From Calothrix sp. NIES-4101 (lineage in GTDB: Bacteria; Cyanobacteriota; Cyanobacteriia; Cyanobacteriales; Nostocaceae): a stretch of DNA of 64,000 bases. The position numbers and the translations under genes are program-made. This document shows, in pieces, positions 26,211 to 35,098 of the stretch. Numbering within the stretch: position 1 is the stretch's first letter; each line of letters begins with the position of its first letter. Below the pieces are notes generated by a model. That model saw nothing but the letters and a program-made list of their open reading frames with translations, made no database searches and was not told the origin of the DNA. The stretch is from positions 6,870,794-6,934,793 of the forward strand of contig AP018280.1 of NCBI GenBank assembly GCA_004296455.1, in the 5' to 3' direction.

Positions 26211-26737
26211 GCCAGCCGTCGGTATAGTTCAGCGTTTTTTTCTAGTACATAACTTGCTGCCTCATTAAAGCCATGTTTGGACTGGCTCTGCTGCAACTCA
26301 ATGTTAGAGGAGAGCAATGCTTCAGGAGAAATGCCATTTTCTGTAGCTATATCTCTTAACTTTTGAGCTTGCTCGGTTGGGCTGCTAATGGTAGTAGCAG
26401 ATATTACTTCTGCAACAATGCGTCTTAGTTTCAAAGCTGGATATAAAGTGTCAATATCTAGATTAGTGACTACCTCTTCTTTACCAGGATCACAATCATA
26501 AACAACATATGTCCATATTCCTGGCTTACCAGCTTCTGCGCTCTCTCCTTCGTAAAGAGTGGTAGTGCCATCTTCCTCAGAGTCGTAGTAAGCGGAGTAA
26601 ATATCTTCCCAGGCGCAATCTGAGTTTTCTAAAGTCTCTCGAATGTTGGACAGTACACCAGCAATATGGTGAGGTTGGGTTTCTACTTGTACTAAACGGA
26701 CACCTTCCCAAGTGAAGTTGTGCAATTCGATGGGCAT
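26207..26737 (-). CDS. antitoxin-like protein with an extra N-terminal domain, partner of Doc
   Basis: 176 residues. The last 25 (HGFNEAASYVLEKNAELYRRLA) closely resemble the C-terminal tail of short Doc/Fic antitoxins of cyanobacteria (FEEAxxYVLxKNAELYRRLA), which plug the toxin active site. The first 140 residues (VRLVQVETQPHHIAGVLSNIRETLENSDCAWEDIY, then an acidic DSEEDGTTTLYEGESAEAG and a WTYVVYDCDPGKEEV strand) match no family that I know. Its usual partner is only 60-90 residues, so this is a fusion or extended form. It ends inside the doc start (ATGA overlap). Confidence 0.6.
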   Translation of the reverse strand: MPIELHNFTWEGVRLVQVETQPHHIAGVLSNIRETLENSDCAWEDIYSAYYDSEEDGTTTLYEGESAEAGKPGIWTYVVYDCDPGKEEVVTNLDIDTLYPALKLRRIVAEVISATTISSPTEQAQKLRDIATENGISPEALLSSNIELQQSQSKHGFNEAASYVLEKNAELYRRLA

Positions 26738-27057
26738 AGTGGCTCCTATGATGTTTTTGGGCTGACGCTATACCTATAAGTCTATCAATCCTAAACAAAT
26801 CCTAGCCGAGTTGCTCAAGCGGTTTAACCACTTATCATACTGAACATTTCCACATAATCACCCCTCAGAAGGTATTTATACCTTAATTCTCTTTAATCCC
26901 TGTATTACACCGAAACTTTCCATATAAACACCCTTTTAAGTATGGTTATACAGAATTTTCTGCCTGAATCCGAAATTACACGATCGCACCAGAAAGCCTA
27001 AGTTTTGCTTGTTTCCCATTTCCCTCTGGGGCGCGATCGCATCTAGCGCAATTAAAA
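26738..27057. other. intergenic region with a 40-bp imperfect direct repeat
   Basis: No gene. Two copies of a roughly 40-bp sequence, 26842-26881 and 26912-26951, are offset by exactly 70 bp (GAACATTTCCACATAATCACCC versus GAAACTTTCCATATAAACACCC, each ending in TTATAC). They lie downstream of the glycosyl-1-phosphate transferase gene end and upstream of the antitoxin start, so they could be operator-like sites for the toxin-antitoxin pair. Confidence 0.45.
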
Positions 27058-28188
27058 CTATTCTCCTTCCTTGACAACAACTACCCGATCCTTCTCAGGT
27101 ATCATCATTTTTGAGGCGCGTATGCGCTGCCAAACTGTGAAGGCTAATAGTAATATGATCGCCATCGCTGTGGTTAATATCTGTACTTGAGTTAATTTCT
27201 GGAAGTACATTGCCACTAAGTTAGATACTAATGCGATCGTCCATAAAGTTAATGCTGCATGGCGTTGCGATAAACCCCACGCCAGTAAACGATGGTGAAG
27301 GTGGTCTTTTCCTGGGGTATTCATGGGATTTTTACCCGCCATTAACCTCCTGACAACCACTTGAGTTGTGTCAAGTACTGGTAACAACAAAAATAAAACT
27401 GTAGGTACTAATCCGAAAATTGTAGATGTTTGAAGTTTACCTAAAATTGAAGTAGCTGCTAAAACATAGCCAAAAAAGTATGCGCCTGCATCACCCATAA
27501 TTATGCGTGAGGGGTAAAAGTTGTGACGTAAAAAACCGAGCGCCGCACCTCCTAAGGCTGCCAATACCAATGTTGCAGCTGCACGGTTGTAAGATTGGGC
27601 GGATACAGCCAGCAAACTCATTGAGGTAATAAACCCAACTCCTCCAACTAAGCCATCCATGCCATCCATTAAGTTAATGGCATTGGTAATTCCTACTACC
27701 CAAAGCACTGTCACCAAGGTTGAGAGGGTTGAGTCAAATGGAGTGCCAAGAGTTACTTCGATACTAATTTTGTTGGCAACCAATAAGAGCGCTGTTAGCA
27801 CTTGCACCAACATCCGGACTGAGGAGGGCAAGCCAAATTGGTCATCGATAAAACCAATCAGTACTAGTATTGAGCCTCCCAGCAAAATAGTCAGGACTTG
27901 GATTAAGACATTTTGGACTTCAATCGGTCGTAATAGGCTCGCCAATACCATTGCCGCCATTACGCCAGTATAAATAGCCAATCCACCTGCATTTGGTAAA
28001 GGTTCGCGGTTCAATCGTCGGGCATTAGGTTGGTCAGCCCAACCAACACGCAGAGCAAATTTCCTGACTGTGGGCATTAAACGCCATGTAACTAGCCAAG
28101 CCAATAAAAAGGTAAACACTACTGCCAACCAGCCGAAACCGCTAGGTTTAGCAATTCCGAGAGACTGAAGAAATCCGTTTATATCCAT
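27058..28188 (-). CDS. polyprenyl-phosphate N-acetylglucosamine-1-phosphate transferase (WecA/TagO-like)
   Basis: A 376-residue polytopic membrane enzyme of the MraY/WecA family. It transfers a sugar-1-phosphate from a UDP sugar to a polyprenyl phosphate, starting cell-surface glycan synthesis. Motifs: RRLNREPLPNAGGLAIYTG (about 57-75), FIDDQFGLPSSVR with the catalytic Asp pair (about 113-125), NAINLMDGMDGLVGG (about 169-183) and the C-terminal HHR region GKDHLHHRLLAWGL (about 296-309). About ten membrane segments. The ATG at 28188 (MDINGF) is preferred over a TTG at 28200, although spacing to the purine-rich GGGAG is very short. Confidence 0.88.
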   Translation of the reverse strand: MDINGFLQSLGIAKPSGFGWLAVVFTFLLAWLVTWRLMPTVRKFALRVGWADQPNARRLNREPLPNAGGLAIYTGVMAAMVLASLLRPIEVQNVLIQVLTILLGGSILVLIGFIDDQFGLPSSVRMLVQVLTALLLVANKISIEVTLGTPFDSTLSTLVTVLWVVGITNAINLMDGMDGLVGGVGFITSMSLLAVSAQSYNRAAATLVLAALGGAALGFLRHNFYPSRIIMGDAGAYFFGYVLAATSILGKLQTSTIFGLVPTVLFLLLPVLDTTQVVVRRLMAGKNPMNTPGKDHLHHRLLAWGLSQRHAALTLWTIALVSNLVAMYFQKLTQVQILTTAMAIILLLAFTVWQRIRASKMMIPEKDRVVVVKEGE

Positions 28189-28435
28189 CTCCCGACTCAA
28201 TAATTATTGTTGGTTTCCGCGAGCTTCAAATGTATATTAATCATTTTTTTCTACTTTATCTGTATCCGAGTGGATTTTAAATTTTTGATTGGTGATGTTT
28301 GAGGTTTGACAATAACCTGCTAATCTAACTCCTTCAAAGACTTAAAGCATCCTTCCGGGTCAATCCCACAAGTGCGATCGCATTACTTTACTAACGTAAA
28401 TCTACCATCCAAATTTATTTGACGGTATTTACGAA

Positions 28436-28462
28436 TTAGCACTCCCTCACTTTGAGTGCTAA
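28436..28462 (+). promoter_or_regulatory. CIRCE operator (HrcA site)
   Basis: TTAGCACTC-N9-GAGTGCTAA, a perfect consensus CIRCE, 32 bp upstream of the groEL ATG. HrcA repressor binding here keeps the chaperonin gene off until heat shock. Confidence 0.97.
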
Positions 28463-28493
28463 ATTGTCTAGTGTAAGGATTAAAAACGGAAAT

Positions 28494-30173
28494 ATGGCGA
28501 AGATTGTAGCATTTGATGACGAATCTCGGCGTGCCCTCGAACGGGGAATTAATGCCCTGGCAGATGCTGTGAAAATTACCTTGGGTCCAAAAGGTCGCAA
28601 TGTACTTTTAGAAAAGAAATTTGGTTCTCCTCAAATTGTCAATGACGGGATTACCGTAGCCAAGGAAATTGAATTGGAAGACCCCCTGGAAAATACTGGG
28701 GCGCGGTTGATTCAAGAAGTAGCTTCTAAAACCAAGGATGTTGCTGGTGATGGTACCACGACTGCGACGGTTTTAGCGCAGGCAATGATTAAAGAAGGTT
28801 TGCGGAACGTTGCTGCTGGTAGCAATCCGATCGCAGTTAAACGCGGTATGGATAAAACGATTGAGGCTTTGGTTTTGGAAATTGCCAAAATCGCCAAACC
28901 CATCGAAGGTAGTGCAATTGCCCAAGTAGCGACTGTCTCTGCTGGTAATGATGAAGAAGTCGGCGCAATGCTCGCCGAAGCTATGGAGAAGGTTACGAAA
29001 GATGGCGTAATCACTGTTGAAGAATCCAAATCTCTTTCTACTGAACTTGAAGTTGTAGAAGGGATGCAAATCGATCGCGGTTATATTTCTCCCTACTTCA
29101 TCACCAACAACGAACGGATGACGGTTGAGTTTGAAAATGCCCGCATCCTGATTACCGACAAAAAAATTAGCAATATTCAAGACCTAGTTCCGGTTTTGGA
29201 AAAAGTTGCCCGTTTAGGTCAACCTTTACTAATTATTGCTGAAGATGTTGATGGGGAAGCGTTGGCGACTTTGGTTGTTAACAAAGCCCGTGGTGTTTTG
29301 AATGTAGCTGCGATTAAAGCCCCTGGTTTTGGCGAACGTCGTAAAGCGATGTTGGAAGATATCGCAGTACTCACCCAAGGACAGCTAATTTCTGAAGAAA
29401 TTGGTTTGAACTTAGATACCGCAACATTGGAAATGTTGGGGACTGCCCGCACAATCGAAATTGATAAAGAAAGCACTACTATTGTTGCTGCTGGCGAAAA
29501 TAAAGAAGATATCCAAAAGCGTATCGTCCAAATTCGTAAGCAACTTGACGAAACAGATTCTGACTACGATAAGGAAAAATTACAAGAACGCATCGCCAAA
29601 TTGGCTGGTGGTGTTGCTGTAATTAAAGTTGGTGCGGCAACCGAAACCGAACTTAAAGACCGGAAATTACGCATTGAAGACGCACTCAATGCCACTAAAG
29701 CCGCAGTCGAAGAAGGCATTGTTGCTGGTGGTGGTACAACCTTAATCCACTTAGCGACAAAGGTCGAAGAAATCAAGAAAAATTTCAGCGAAGATGAAAA
29801 AATCGGCGCTGAGATTGTTGCCCGCAGTCTCGAAGCACCCCTACGTCAAATGGCGGACAATGCTGGTGTTGAAGGTACTGTTGTAGTTGCCCATGTTCGC
29901 GAAGCCGCTTTTAATGTCGGTTATAACGCTGCTACAGGGGAATATCAAGATTTGATTGCTGCTGGTATTATCGATCCCGCCAAGGTAGTACGTTCTGCTC
30001 TCCAAAACGCTGGTTCCATCGCTGGGATGGTGCTGACTACTGAAGCTGTTATTGCTGAAAAGCCTGAGAAAAAACCTGCTGCTGCACCTGATATGGGTGG
30101 CATGGGCGGCATGGGCGGTATGGGCGGTATGGGTATGGGCGGCATGGGTATGGGTGGTATGGGCATGATGTAG
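28494..30173 (+). CDS. groEL: chaperonin GroEL (unlinked copy, GroEL2-type)
   Basis: A 559-residue GroEL. It starts [37 protein letters not shown], with ATP-binding [12 protein letters not shown] (about 86-97) and the apical domain around 190-375, ending in a GGM-rich tail. A frame extension to 28452 lies in the CIRCE site and is not used. There is no groES next to it, so this is the monocistronic copy known in many cyanobacteria, where another groESL operon is expected elsewhere in the genome. Heat-induced through CIRCE. Confidence 0.97.
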   Translation: MAKIVAFDDESRRALERGINALADAVKITLGPKGRNVLLEKKFGSPQIVNDGITVAKEIELEDPLENTGARLIQEVASKTKDVAGDGTTTATVLAQAMIKEGLRNVAAGSNPIAVKRGMDKTIEALVLEIAKIAKPIEGSAIAQVATVSAGNDEEVGAMLAEAMEKVTKDGVITVEESKSLSTELEVVEGMQIDRGYISPYFITNNERMTVEFENARILITDKKISNIQDLVPVLEKVARLGQPLLIIAEDVDGEALATLVVNKARGVLNVAAIKAPGFGERRKAMLEDIAVLTQGQLISEEIGLNLDTATLEMLGTARTIEIDKESTTIVAAGENKEDIQKRIVQIRKQLDETDSDYDKEKLQERIAKLAGGVAVIKVGAATETELKDRKLRIEDALNATKAAVEEGIVAGGGTTLIHLATKVEEIKKNFSEDEKIGAEIVARSLEAPLRQMADNAGVEGTVVVAHVREAAFNVGYNAATGEYQDLIAAGIIDPAKVVRSALQNAGSIAGMVLTTEAVIAEKPEKKPAAAPDMGGMGGMGGMGGMGMGGMGMGGMGMM

Positions 30174-30523
30174 TAGATGCAGTTAATCACCTAAACTGCC
30201 CCAACCGATTCATTCCGTCTCTACGGATAAATTAATTATTTGTAAATTTTTATTAAGCAGTTTGTCTAAGTCTGACAAGCTGCTTTTTTATTAAGATTGT
30301 TGATTAAGATTCTTGATTAAGATTGTGATTATTTAGAGCTAGGAATATCAAATAATAAATCCAAAATTATTACTAACTGGTAGTATAATGTGGCTGTATT
30401 TTTAACTTAGTCTGTCAAATCCCAAATTAGATATTGTCATTAAATAGCGATCGCACCCATCTCAAAATTAAAAAATGGGAAAAAATTTGCACAAATAACT
30501 AACAAACAAATTAGGTAAATTTC
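30174..30523. other. intergenic region between groEL and corA
   Basis: Contains the groEL terminator (30255-30289), then three loosely tandem GATTAAGATT copies at 30287-30328, and otherwise AT-rich DNA with one HIP1 site. No coding frame. Confidence 0.5.
30255..30289 (+). terminator. groEL intrinsic terminator
   Basis: AAGCAGTTTGTC pairs with GACAAGCTGCTT (one mismatch) and a run of six T follows. It lies 82 bp after the stop codon. Confidence 0.85.
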
Positions 30524-31678
30524 ATGGGGAAAAAATATCATCGTCCTTCTCAAGTAACTTCCCAGGCGATCGAAGACACAGATGATTATAGAGAATTTTA
30601 TCATCATCCTGGAGAATTACCGGGGACAATCAATATCCGCAAGGATTCGGTACCTTCCACAATTAGACTAATAGATTACAATGATGAAAATTTTATTGAC
30701 AAAAACAATATTTCTATTGAGGAATGTGAAAAATATTTAGATACCCACTCAGTATCTTGGGTTGATGTTCAAGGATTAGGAAGTATAGACACTTTAGAAA
30801 CTTTAGGTAATATCTTTAATCTACATCGTCTGGTATTAGAAGATGTTGTCAATATGTCAGAACGTCCGAAAATCGAGGAATATGAAGAACAATTAGTAAT
30901 TATTGCTCGTATGGTTGTACCCAAGGACTTTACTTGTGGATTTTATAGCGAACAAGTTAGTTTTGTCTTAAGTAAAAATTACTTACTCACAGTTCAAGAG
31001 GAGCCAGAACATGATTGTTTTGAGCCTGTACGCAGTCGGCTAGAACGTAGTCGAGGAATTATTCGTAAACGTGGTGCAGACTATTTAGCTTATGCACTTC
31101 TGGATGCAATTGTTGATGGTTTTTTCCCTGTACTCGAAAAATATGGCGATCGCATCGAAGAATTGGAAGAAGAAGTAATTGCTAATCCCAGTCGTTATAC
31201 TCTTCAGAGTATATATCAAATACGCCGAGAATTATTACAGCTACGACGTGCTATTTGGCCTCAACGCAACGCCATAAATTCATTAATTAGAGATAGTAGT
31301 GAACTAATTAGTGAAGAGGTTCAGTTTCATTTTCGTGATTGTTATGACCATACAATACAGGTTATGGATATGGTAGAAACCTATCGCGAGCTAGCCGCCG
31401 GATTAATGGATGTTTACATGTCAGCAGTTAGCAATAAAATGAACGAAATTATGAAACTTCTCACCGTTATTTCGGCGATTTTTATTCCCCTAACATTTAT
31501 TGCCGGTATCTATGGCATGAATTTTAATACCGAAAAATCAAAGTATAATATGCCGGAGTTGAATTGGTATTGGGGGTATCCACTCTGTTTGGCTGTGATG
31601 GCTGCGATCGCCTCAGCTTTACTATTCATTTTTTGGCGACGTGGTTGGTTAGAAAATCATTCATCAATTAAAAACTAG
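30524..31678 (+). CDS. corA: CorA family magnesium/cobalt transporter
   Basis: A 384-residue Mg2+/Co2+ channel. A large cytosolic N-terminal domain of alpha/beta fold (about 1-250) is followed by a long helix and two C-terminal transmembrane helices (about 318-338 and 352-374). The signature GMN is in YGMNFNTEKS (about 338-346) after the first membrane helix. Length is normal. It begins MGKKYHRPSQVTSQAIED. No regulatory Mg-sensing leader is obvious in the AT-rich upstream region. Confidence 0.93.
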   Translation: MGKKYHRPSQVTSQAIEDTDDYREFYHHPGELPGTINIRKDSVPSTIRLIDYNDENFIDKNNISIEECEKYLDTHSVSWVDVQGLGSIDTLETLGNIFNLHRLVLEDVVNMSERPKIEEYEEQLVIIARMVVPKDFTCGFYSEQVSFVLSKNYLLTVQEEPEHDCFEPVRSRLERSRGIIRKRGADYLAYALLDAIVDGFFPVLEKYGDRIEELEEEVIANPSRYTLQSIYQIRRELLQLRRAIWPQRNAINSLIRDSSELISEEVQFHFRDCYDHTIQVMDMVETYRELAAGLMDVYMSAVSNKMNEIMKLLTVISAIFIPLTFIAGIYGMNFNTEKSKYNMPELNWYWGYPLCLAVMAAIASALLFIFWRRGWLENHSSIKN

Positions 31679-31761
31679 TCATTAAGCTGTTAACTTTTAA
31701 ATCTGAGCAAATTGCTATATTATTCCCAAGAATTAGGCGTGAGGAGTCAAAAGTTAAAATT

Positions 31762-32472
31762 ATGCGAGCAGGCGACAATAATTTACTAATATTAACCTTC
31801 TACATCATCGGTATATCTTACACAATCAATCGGATGATTGAGTCTATCGACGACAAAATCAATTTCTCTTTTGGTAAAGCATCCGTCGATGAACAACTGA
31901 AAAAACAAGAAATATTTGATGATGTCGGCATTAGCTTTAAACTATCCCCAACCTATGGATTAGATGATTTAAAAGAAGTATTGATGTTTGTAGAAAATAA
32001 ATCAAAAAATCTAGCAGTTTACGTTGATTGGGATAATAGTTCAATAGTGATTGAACATAGCAAACAATCGATGCGAGTGATTCGGAAATCACCCGACATC
32101 ACCCGCGACTTAGCAGTTCCCCAAACTCCTAGTTTAGTTGCACCACAAAAAACACTCACAATTGCAATTACTTCCGAAAATACATTTGAGCGCGATAAGG
32201 AAACCGGAACTTACAACACGAAAAAACCAATTGTTGATATCGTGGGCGGCTTGCAAAAAAGTCCCGTCAAAGCCAATCGGATCAAATTCAAAAAATTCAT
32301 GAATGAAGAAATCACCTTAGAATTTTCGCTCCAACTAGTATTAAGATTATCAGAAGTCCGCGTCGGACTTGCCCCAGGACAAAATAAACCACCCATGTGT
32401 ATTGTCAATTGCCCCTTTACCATCAAAAAACTACCTTGGACTTACGCCCTACCTTGGAACAAAAAAAGATAA
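31762..32472 (+). CDS. hypothetical protein with N-terminal membrane segment
   Basis: 236 residues, not recognised. Residues 7-25 (NLLILTFYIIGISYTINRM) may be a membrane anchor or signal anchor, followed by a soluble part of mainly beta prediction (VDWDNSSIVIEHSKQSMRVI; TLTIAITSENTFERD) and a C-terminal segment with the motif CPFTIKKLPWTYALPWNKKR. It lies between corA (83 bp upstream) and rnpB (45 bp downstream) on the same strand. No function can be assigned. Confidence 0.6.
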   Translation: MRAGDNNLLILTFYIIGISYTINRMIESIDDKINFSFGKASVDEQLKKQEIFDDVGISFKLSPTYGLDDLKEVLMFVENKSKNLAVYVDWDNSSIVIEHSKQSMRVIRKSPDITRDLAVPQTPSLVAPQKTLTIAITSENTFERDKETGTYNTKKPIVDIVGGLQKSPVKANRIKFKKFMNEEITLEFSLQLVLRLSEVRVGLAPGQNKPPMCIVNCPFTIKKLPWTYALPWNKKR

Positions 32473-32517
32473 TGACAATCCGGAAACTAAATACCATCAA
32501 AGATTAAACTGGATAGT

Positions 32518-33040
32518 GGGAGAGAGTAGGCGTAGGTGGTTGCAGACCCATAAAAGTGCTGAGACAATGAATCCTGAAGGCTGAGTATTCAGTATTTAGT
32601 ATTTCACTTCAGTCATGATTATGGTTTGAGGAAAGTCCGGGCTTCCGAAAGACCAAACTTGCTGGATAACGTCCAGTGCGAGCGATCGTGAGGATAGTGC
32701 CACAGAAAGATACCGCCAAAAGCTTGTTAGGAGTTAGGGGTTGGGAATTAGGAATTAATCACTCATAAGTTTTAACTGACAACTCCCAACTACTTTGGTA
32801 AGGGTGCAAAGGTGCGGTAAGAGCGCACCAGCAGCGTCGAGAGGCGCTGGCTCGGTAAACCCCGGTTGGAAGCAAGGTAATGGAACTACGGTTGGTCTTT
32901 TACCAGTTCCGCAAATTGAGCCGCTAGAGGTGTCCTGGTAACAGGCATCCCAGATAGATAACCGCCATTGTTTTGTCGAGACGTTACTCGTAGCGTTTTT
33001 ACAGACAATAACAGAACCCGGCTTATGTCCGACTCTTTCC
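32518..33040 (+). ncRNA. rnpB: RNase P RNA (bacterial class A, cyanobacterial)
   Basis: The catalytic RNA of RNase P, which removes tRNA 5' leaders. The 5' end GGGAGAGAGTAGGCG pairs with the 3' end GTCCGACTCTTTCC (P1). The P4 core GAGGAAAGTCCGGGC is at 32628-32642, GATCGTGAGGATAGTGCCACAG near 32685, and the conserved 3' part ACAGAACCCGGCTTATG at 33011-33027. The total of about 523 nt is longer than most. Extra sequence sits near 32583-32615, in the P12 arm (32727-32793, a repeat-rich TTAGGAGTTAGGGGTTGGG block) and near 32975-33000. rnc follows. Confidence 0.93.
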
Positions 33041-33129
33041 TTAATTTTCTGATTGGTTAATAGTTAGTGACTGCTAGTCTTTTGTTATTTCTTAACCAAT
33101 TCCCAATGCCCAATTCCCAATAAATAATA

Positions 33130-33840
33130 ATGTCTCTTGCGTACCCACGCCGTCAGCGTCAACTGGAAAATTTGGTCAAAAAATTAGGTTTGCCACTGGA
33201 AGCACCAATTAAGTGGCAGTTACTTGATATGGCGTTGACGCATCCAACAGTATCCGAATCTGCAAACTACGAACAACTGGAATTTGTTGGCGATGCAGTT
33301 GTACGTTTGGTGGCTGCTGTGGTGTTGTGGGATAATTACCCTGATTGTTCGGTGGGTGATTTTGCTGCCATTCGTTCGGTTTTAGTTAGCGATCGCATCC
33401 TCGCTCAACTAGCTCGTTCCTACGGCTTAGAATTATACTTGCTCGTTGCTGGTAGCGCCACCACAGATAAAGTTGGTCAAGAATCACGATTTGCCGATTC
33501 ATTTGAAGCTGTACTTGGCGCACTTTATCTGAGTACCAACAATCTTGACTTAATCCGCCCTTGGTTAGACCCCCATTTCAAAGAACTAACCACCGAAATT
33601 CGCCGCGATCCCGCTCGACTCAACTATAAAGCCGCACTTCAAGAATGGACACAAGCTCAGTATAAAGTATTGCCAGAATACCGAGTCATCGAAATCCAGC
33701 AAGCCCATCACAATCAAGACAGATTTCATGCGGAAGTCTGGCTACATGGCAAAAAACTCGGCGAAGGTAAAGGGCGATCGATTAAAGCTGCCGAACAAGC
33801 CGCAGCTAAAGTTGCATTTTTATCTATTAATCCTCAGTAA
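33130..33840 (+). CDS. rnc: ribonuclease III
   Basis: A 236-residue RNase III, which cuts double-stranded RNA such as rRNA precursors. Nuclease signature: YEQLEFVGDAVVRL (about 47-60, with catalytic Glu/Asp), FADSFEAVLGALYLS (about 119-133). The C-terminal dsRNA-binding domain runs from about 160 (NYKAALQEWTQAQYKVLPEYRV) to the end (GKGRSIKAAEQAAAKVAF). Normal for the short cyanobacterial form. It stands 89 bp after rnpB, so two RNA-processing enzymes are neighbours. Confidence 0.95.
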   Translation: MSLAYPRRQRQLENLVKKLGLPLEAPIKWQLLDMALTHPTVSESANYEQLEFVGDAVVRLVAAVVLWDNYPDCSVGDFAAIRSVLVSDRILAQLARSYGLELYLLVAGSATTDKVGQESRFADSFEAVLGALYLSTNNLDLIRPWLDPHFKELTTEIRRDPARLNYKAALQEWTQAQYKVLPEYRVIEIQQAHHNQDRFHAEVWLHGKKLGEGKGRSIKAAEQAAAKVAFLSINPQ

Positions 33841-33948
33841 TAACTCTGAACTCAATCTCAGATTAGTCAGTTAATAATCGATAAGGCTGTTAATGGTCAC
33901 TAATGTGTAGTAGCAGAAATTACTTAGTGGTAAGCTTCTGCATTGCCC

Positions 33949-34036
33949 TTAGTCGTTGGTTATTAGTACACACAAAACTCATAACCATTAGCTAATCACC
34001 ATTAACTAATCACCATTAACTATTAACTACTAACCA
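33949..34036. repeat. short tandem repeats upstream of the Gfo/Idh gene
   Basis: A series of CACCATTAACTA / ATCACCATTAACTAAT heptamer-type repeats up to the start of the next gene, resembling the repeats upstream of rbcS. STRR family; AT-rich. Confidence 0.6.
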
Positions 34037-35047
34037 ATGACAAAAAAAATTAATCTAGCTGTAATTGGAGTTGGACGTTGGGGAGTTCACTGGCTGAGGG
34101 TTGTATCCGAAAATCCACAGGCAAATTTAGTCGCAGTGGTAGATCCAAATCCAGAACGTCTTGAGGTTGTTAAAAGGCAATACCGACTCAGTGATGATAT
34201 TTTGCTAACAACAGAGTGGAAAGCATTACAAAATTTGCCTGAACTTGATGGAGTCATCATTGCAACCCCTGCGGTAACTCATTACTCGCTGATTATGGAT
34301 GCATTGCATTGGGGGTTACATATTCTGGCTGAAAAACCCCTCACAATTCATCCTTGGGAATGTCGAGAGTTGTCTCAGTTAGCAGAACAGCAACAGTGCA
34401 TTCTCATGGTTGATCACACATATTTATTTCATCCCGCAGTCACAAGAGGTAAAGCCATTGTCGATTCAGGTGAATTAGGTAATTTACGCTACGGATATGC
34501 CACTCGTACTCATCTGGGGCCAGTGCGTCAAGACGTTGATGCACTTTGGGACTTAGCGATTCACGATATTGCAATTTTTAATACATGGCTTGGAGAGTAT
34601 CCCGTGAAGCTACAGGCAACAGGTTCGGTATGGTTGCAAGAAAAGCAATCGGACTTAGTTTGGGCTACACTTACATATCCGAGTGGATTTCAAGCAAATA
34701 TACATTTGTGCTGGCTCAATAACGATAAACAGCGACGTTTGGGTATTGTTGGCAGTCAGGGTAGTTTAATTTTTGACGAAATGTTAACAAATGCACCATT
34801 AACCCTACTGAAAGGAGAATTTGAAATCCAGGACAATTGCTATATTCCAGTTAACCACAGTCAGCAAGTATTAGAATTAGAAAAAGCTGAACCACTACAA
34901 AAAGCCTGTGAATATTTTCTTGACTGCGTGCAAAAAAATACTTCTCCTGTCATTTCATCCGCGCAGGTAGGTACTAAGTTAGTGGAGATTCTCACTGCTT
35001 TGAGTGAATCTTTGCATCAAGGAGGAATAACAATATTTCTTGATTAA
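34037..35047 (+). CDS. Gfo/Idh/MocA family oxidoreductase
   Basis: A 336-residue NAD(P)-dependent oxidoreductase. Rossmann start INLAVIGVGRWGVHWLRV (about 5-22) and the EKPL motif (about 95-98, catalytic Lys), with the C-terminal alpha/beta substrate domain containing the conserved HDIAIFNTWLG (about 174-184). Substrate is a sugar, cyclitol or sugar nucleotide, but not determinable here. The start ATGACAAAAAAAATT lies right after tandem repeats. It stands alone. Confidence 0.88.
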   Translation: MTKKINLAVIGVGRWGVHWLRVVSENPQANLVAVVDPNPERLEVVKRQYRLSDDILLTTEWKALQNLPELDGVIIATPAVTHYSLIMDALHWGLHILAEKPLTIHPWECRELSQLAEQQQCILMVDHTYLFHPAVTRGKAIVDSGELGNLRYGYATRTHLGPVRQDVDALWDLAIHDIAIFNTWLGEYPVKLQATGSVWLQEKQSDLVWATLTYPSGFQANIHLCWLNNDKQRRLGIVGSQGSLIFDEMLTNAPLTLLKGEFEIQDNCYIPVNHSQQVLELEKAEPLQKACEYFLDCVQKNTSPVISSAQVGTKLVEILTALSESLHQGGITIFLD

Positions 35048-35098
35048 AGGGAAGAGAAAAATAGGGAACAGACACCATGAGCAAGAAGGGGAAAGGAA

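Noticed and set aside
26796-26830. tRNA-like start GCCGAGTTGCTCAAGCGGTT
   Set aside because: No acceptor or anticodon arm and no TTCGA arm follow; no tRNA can be folded here.
28452-28493. Upstream extension of groEL
   Set aside because: The extension is the CIRCE operator and leader; GroEL proteins start at [10 protein letters not shown].
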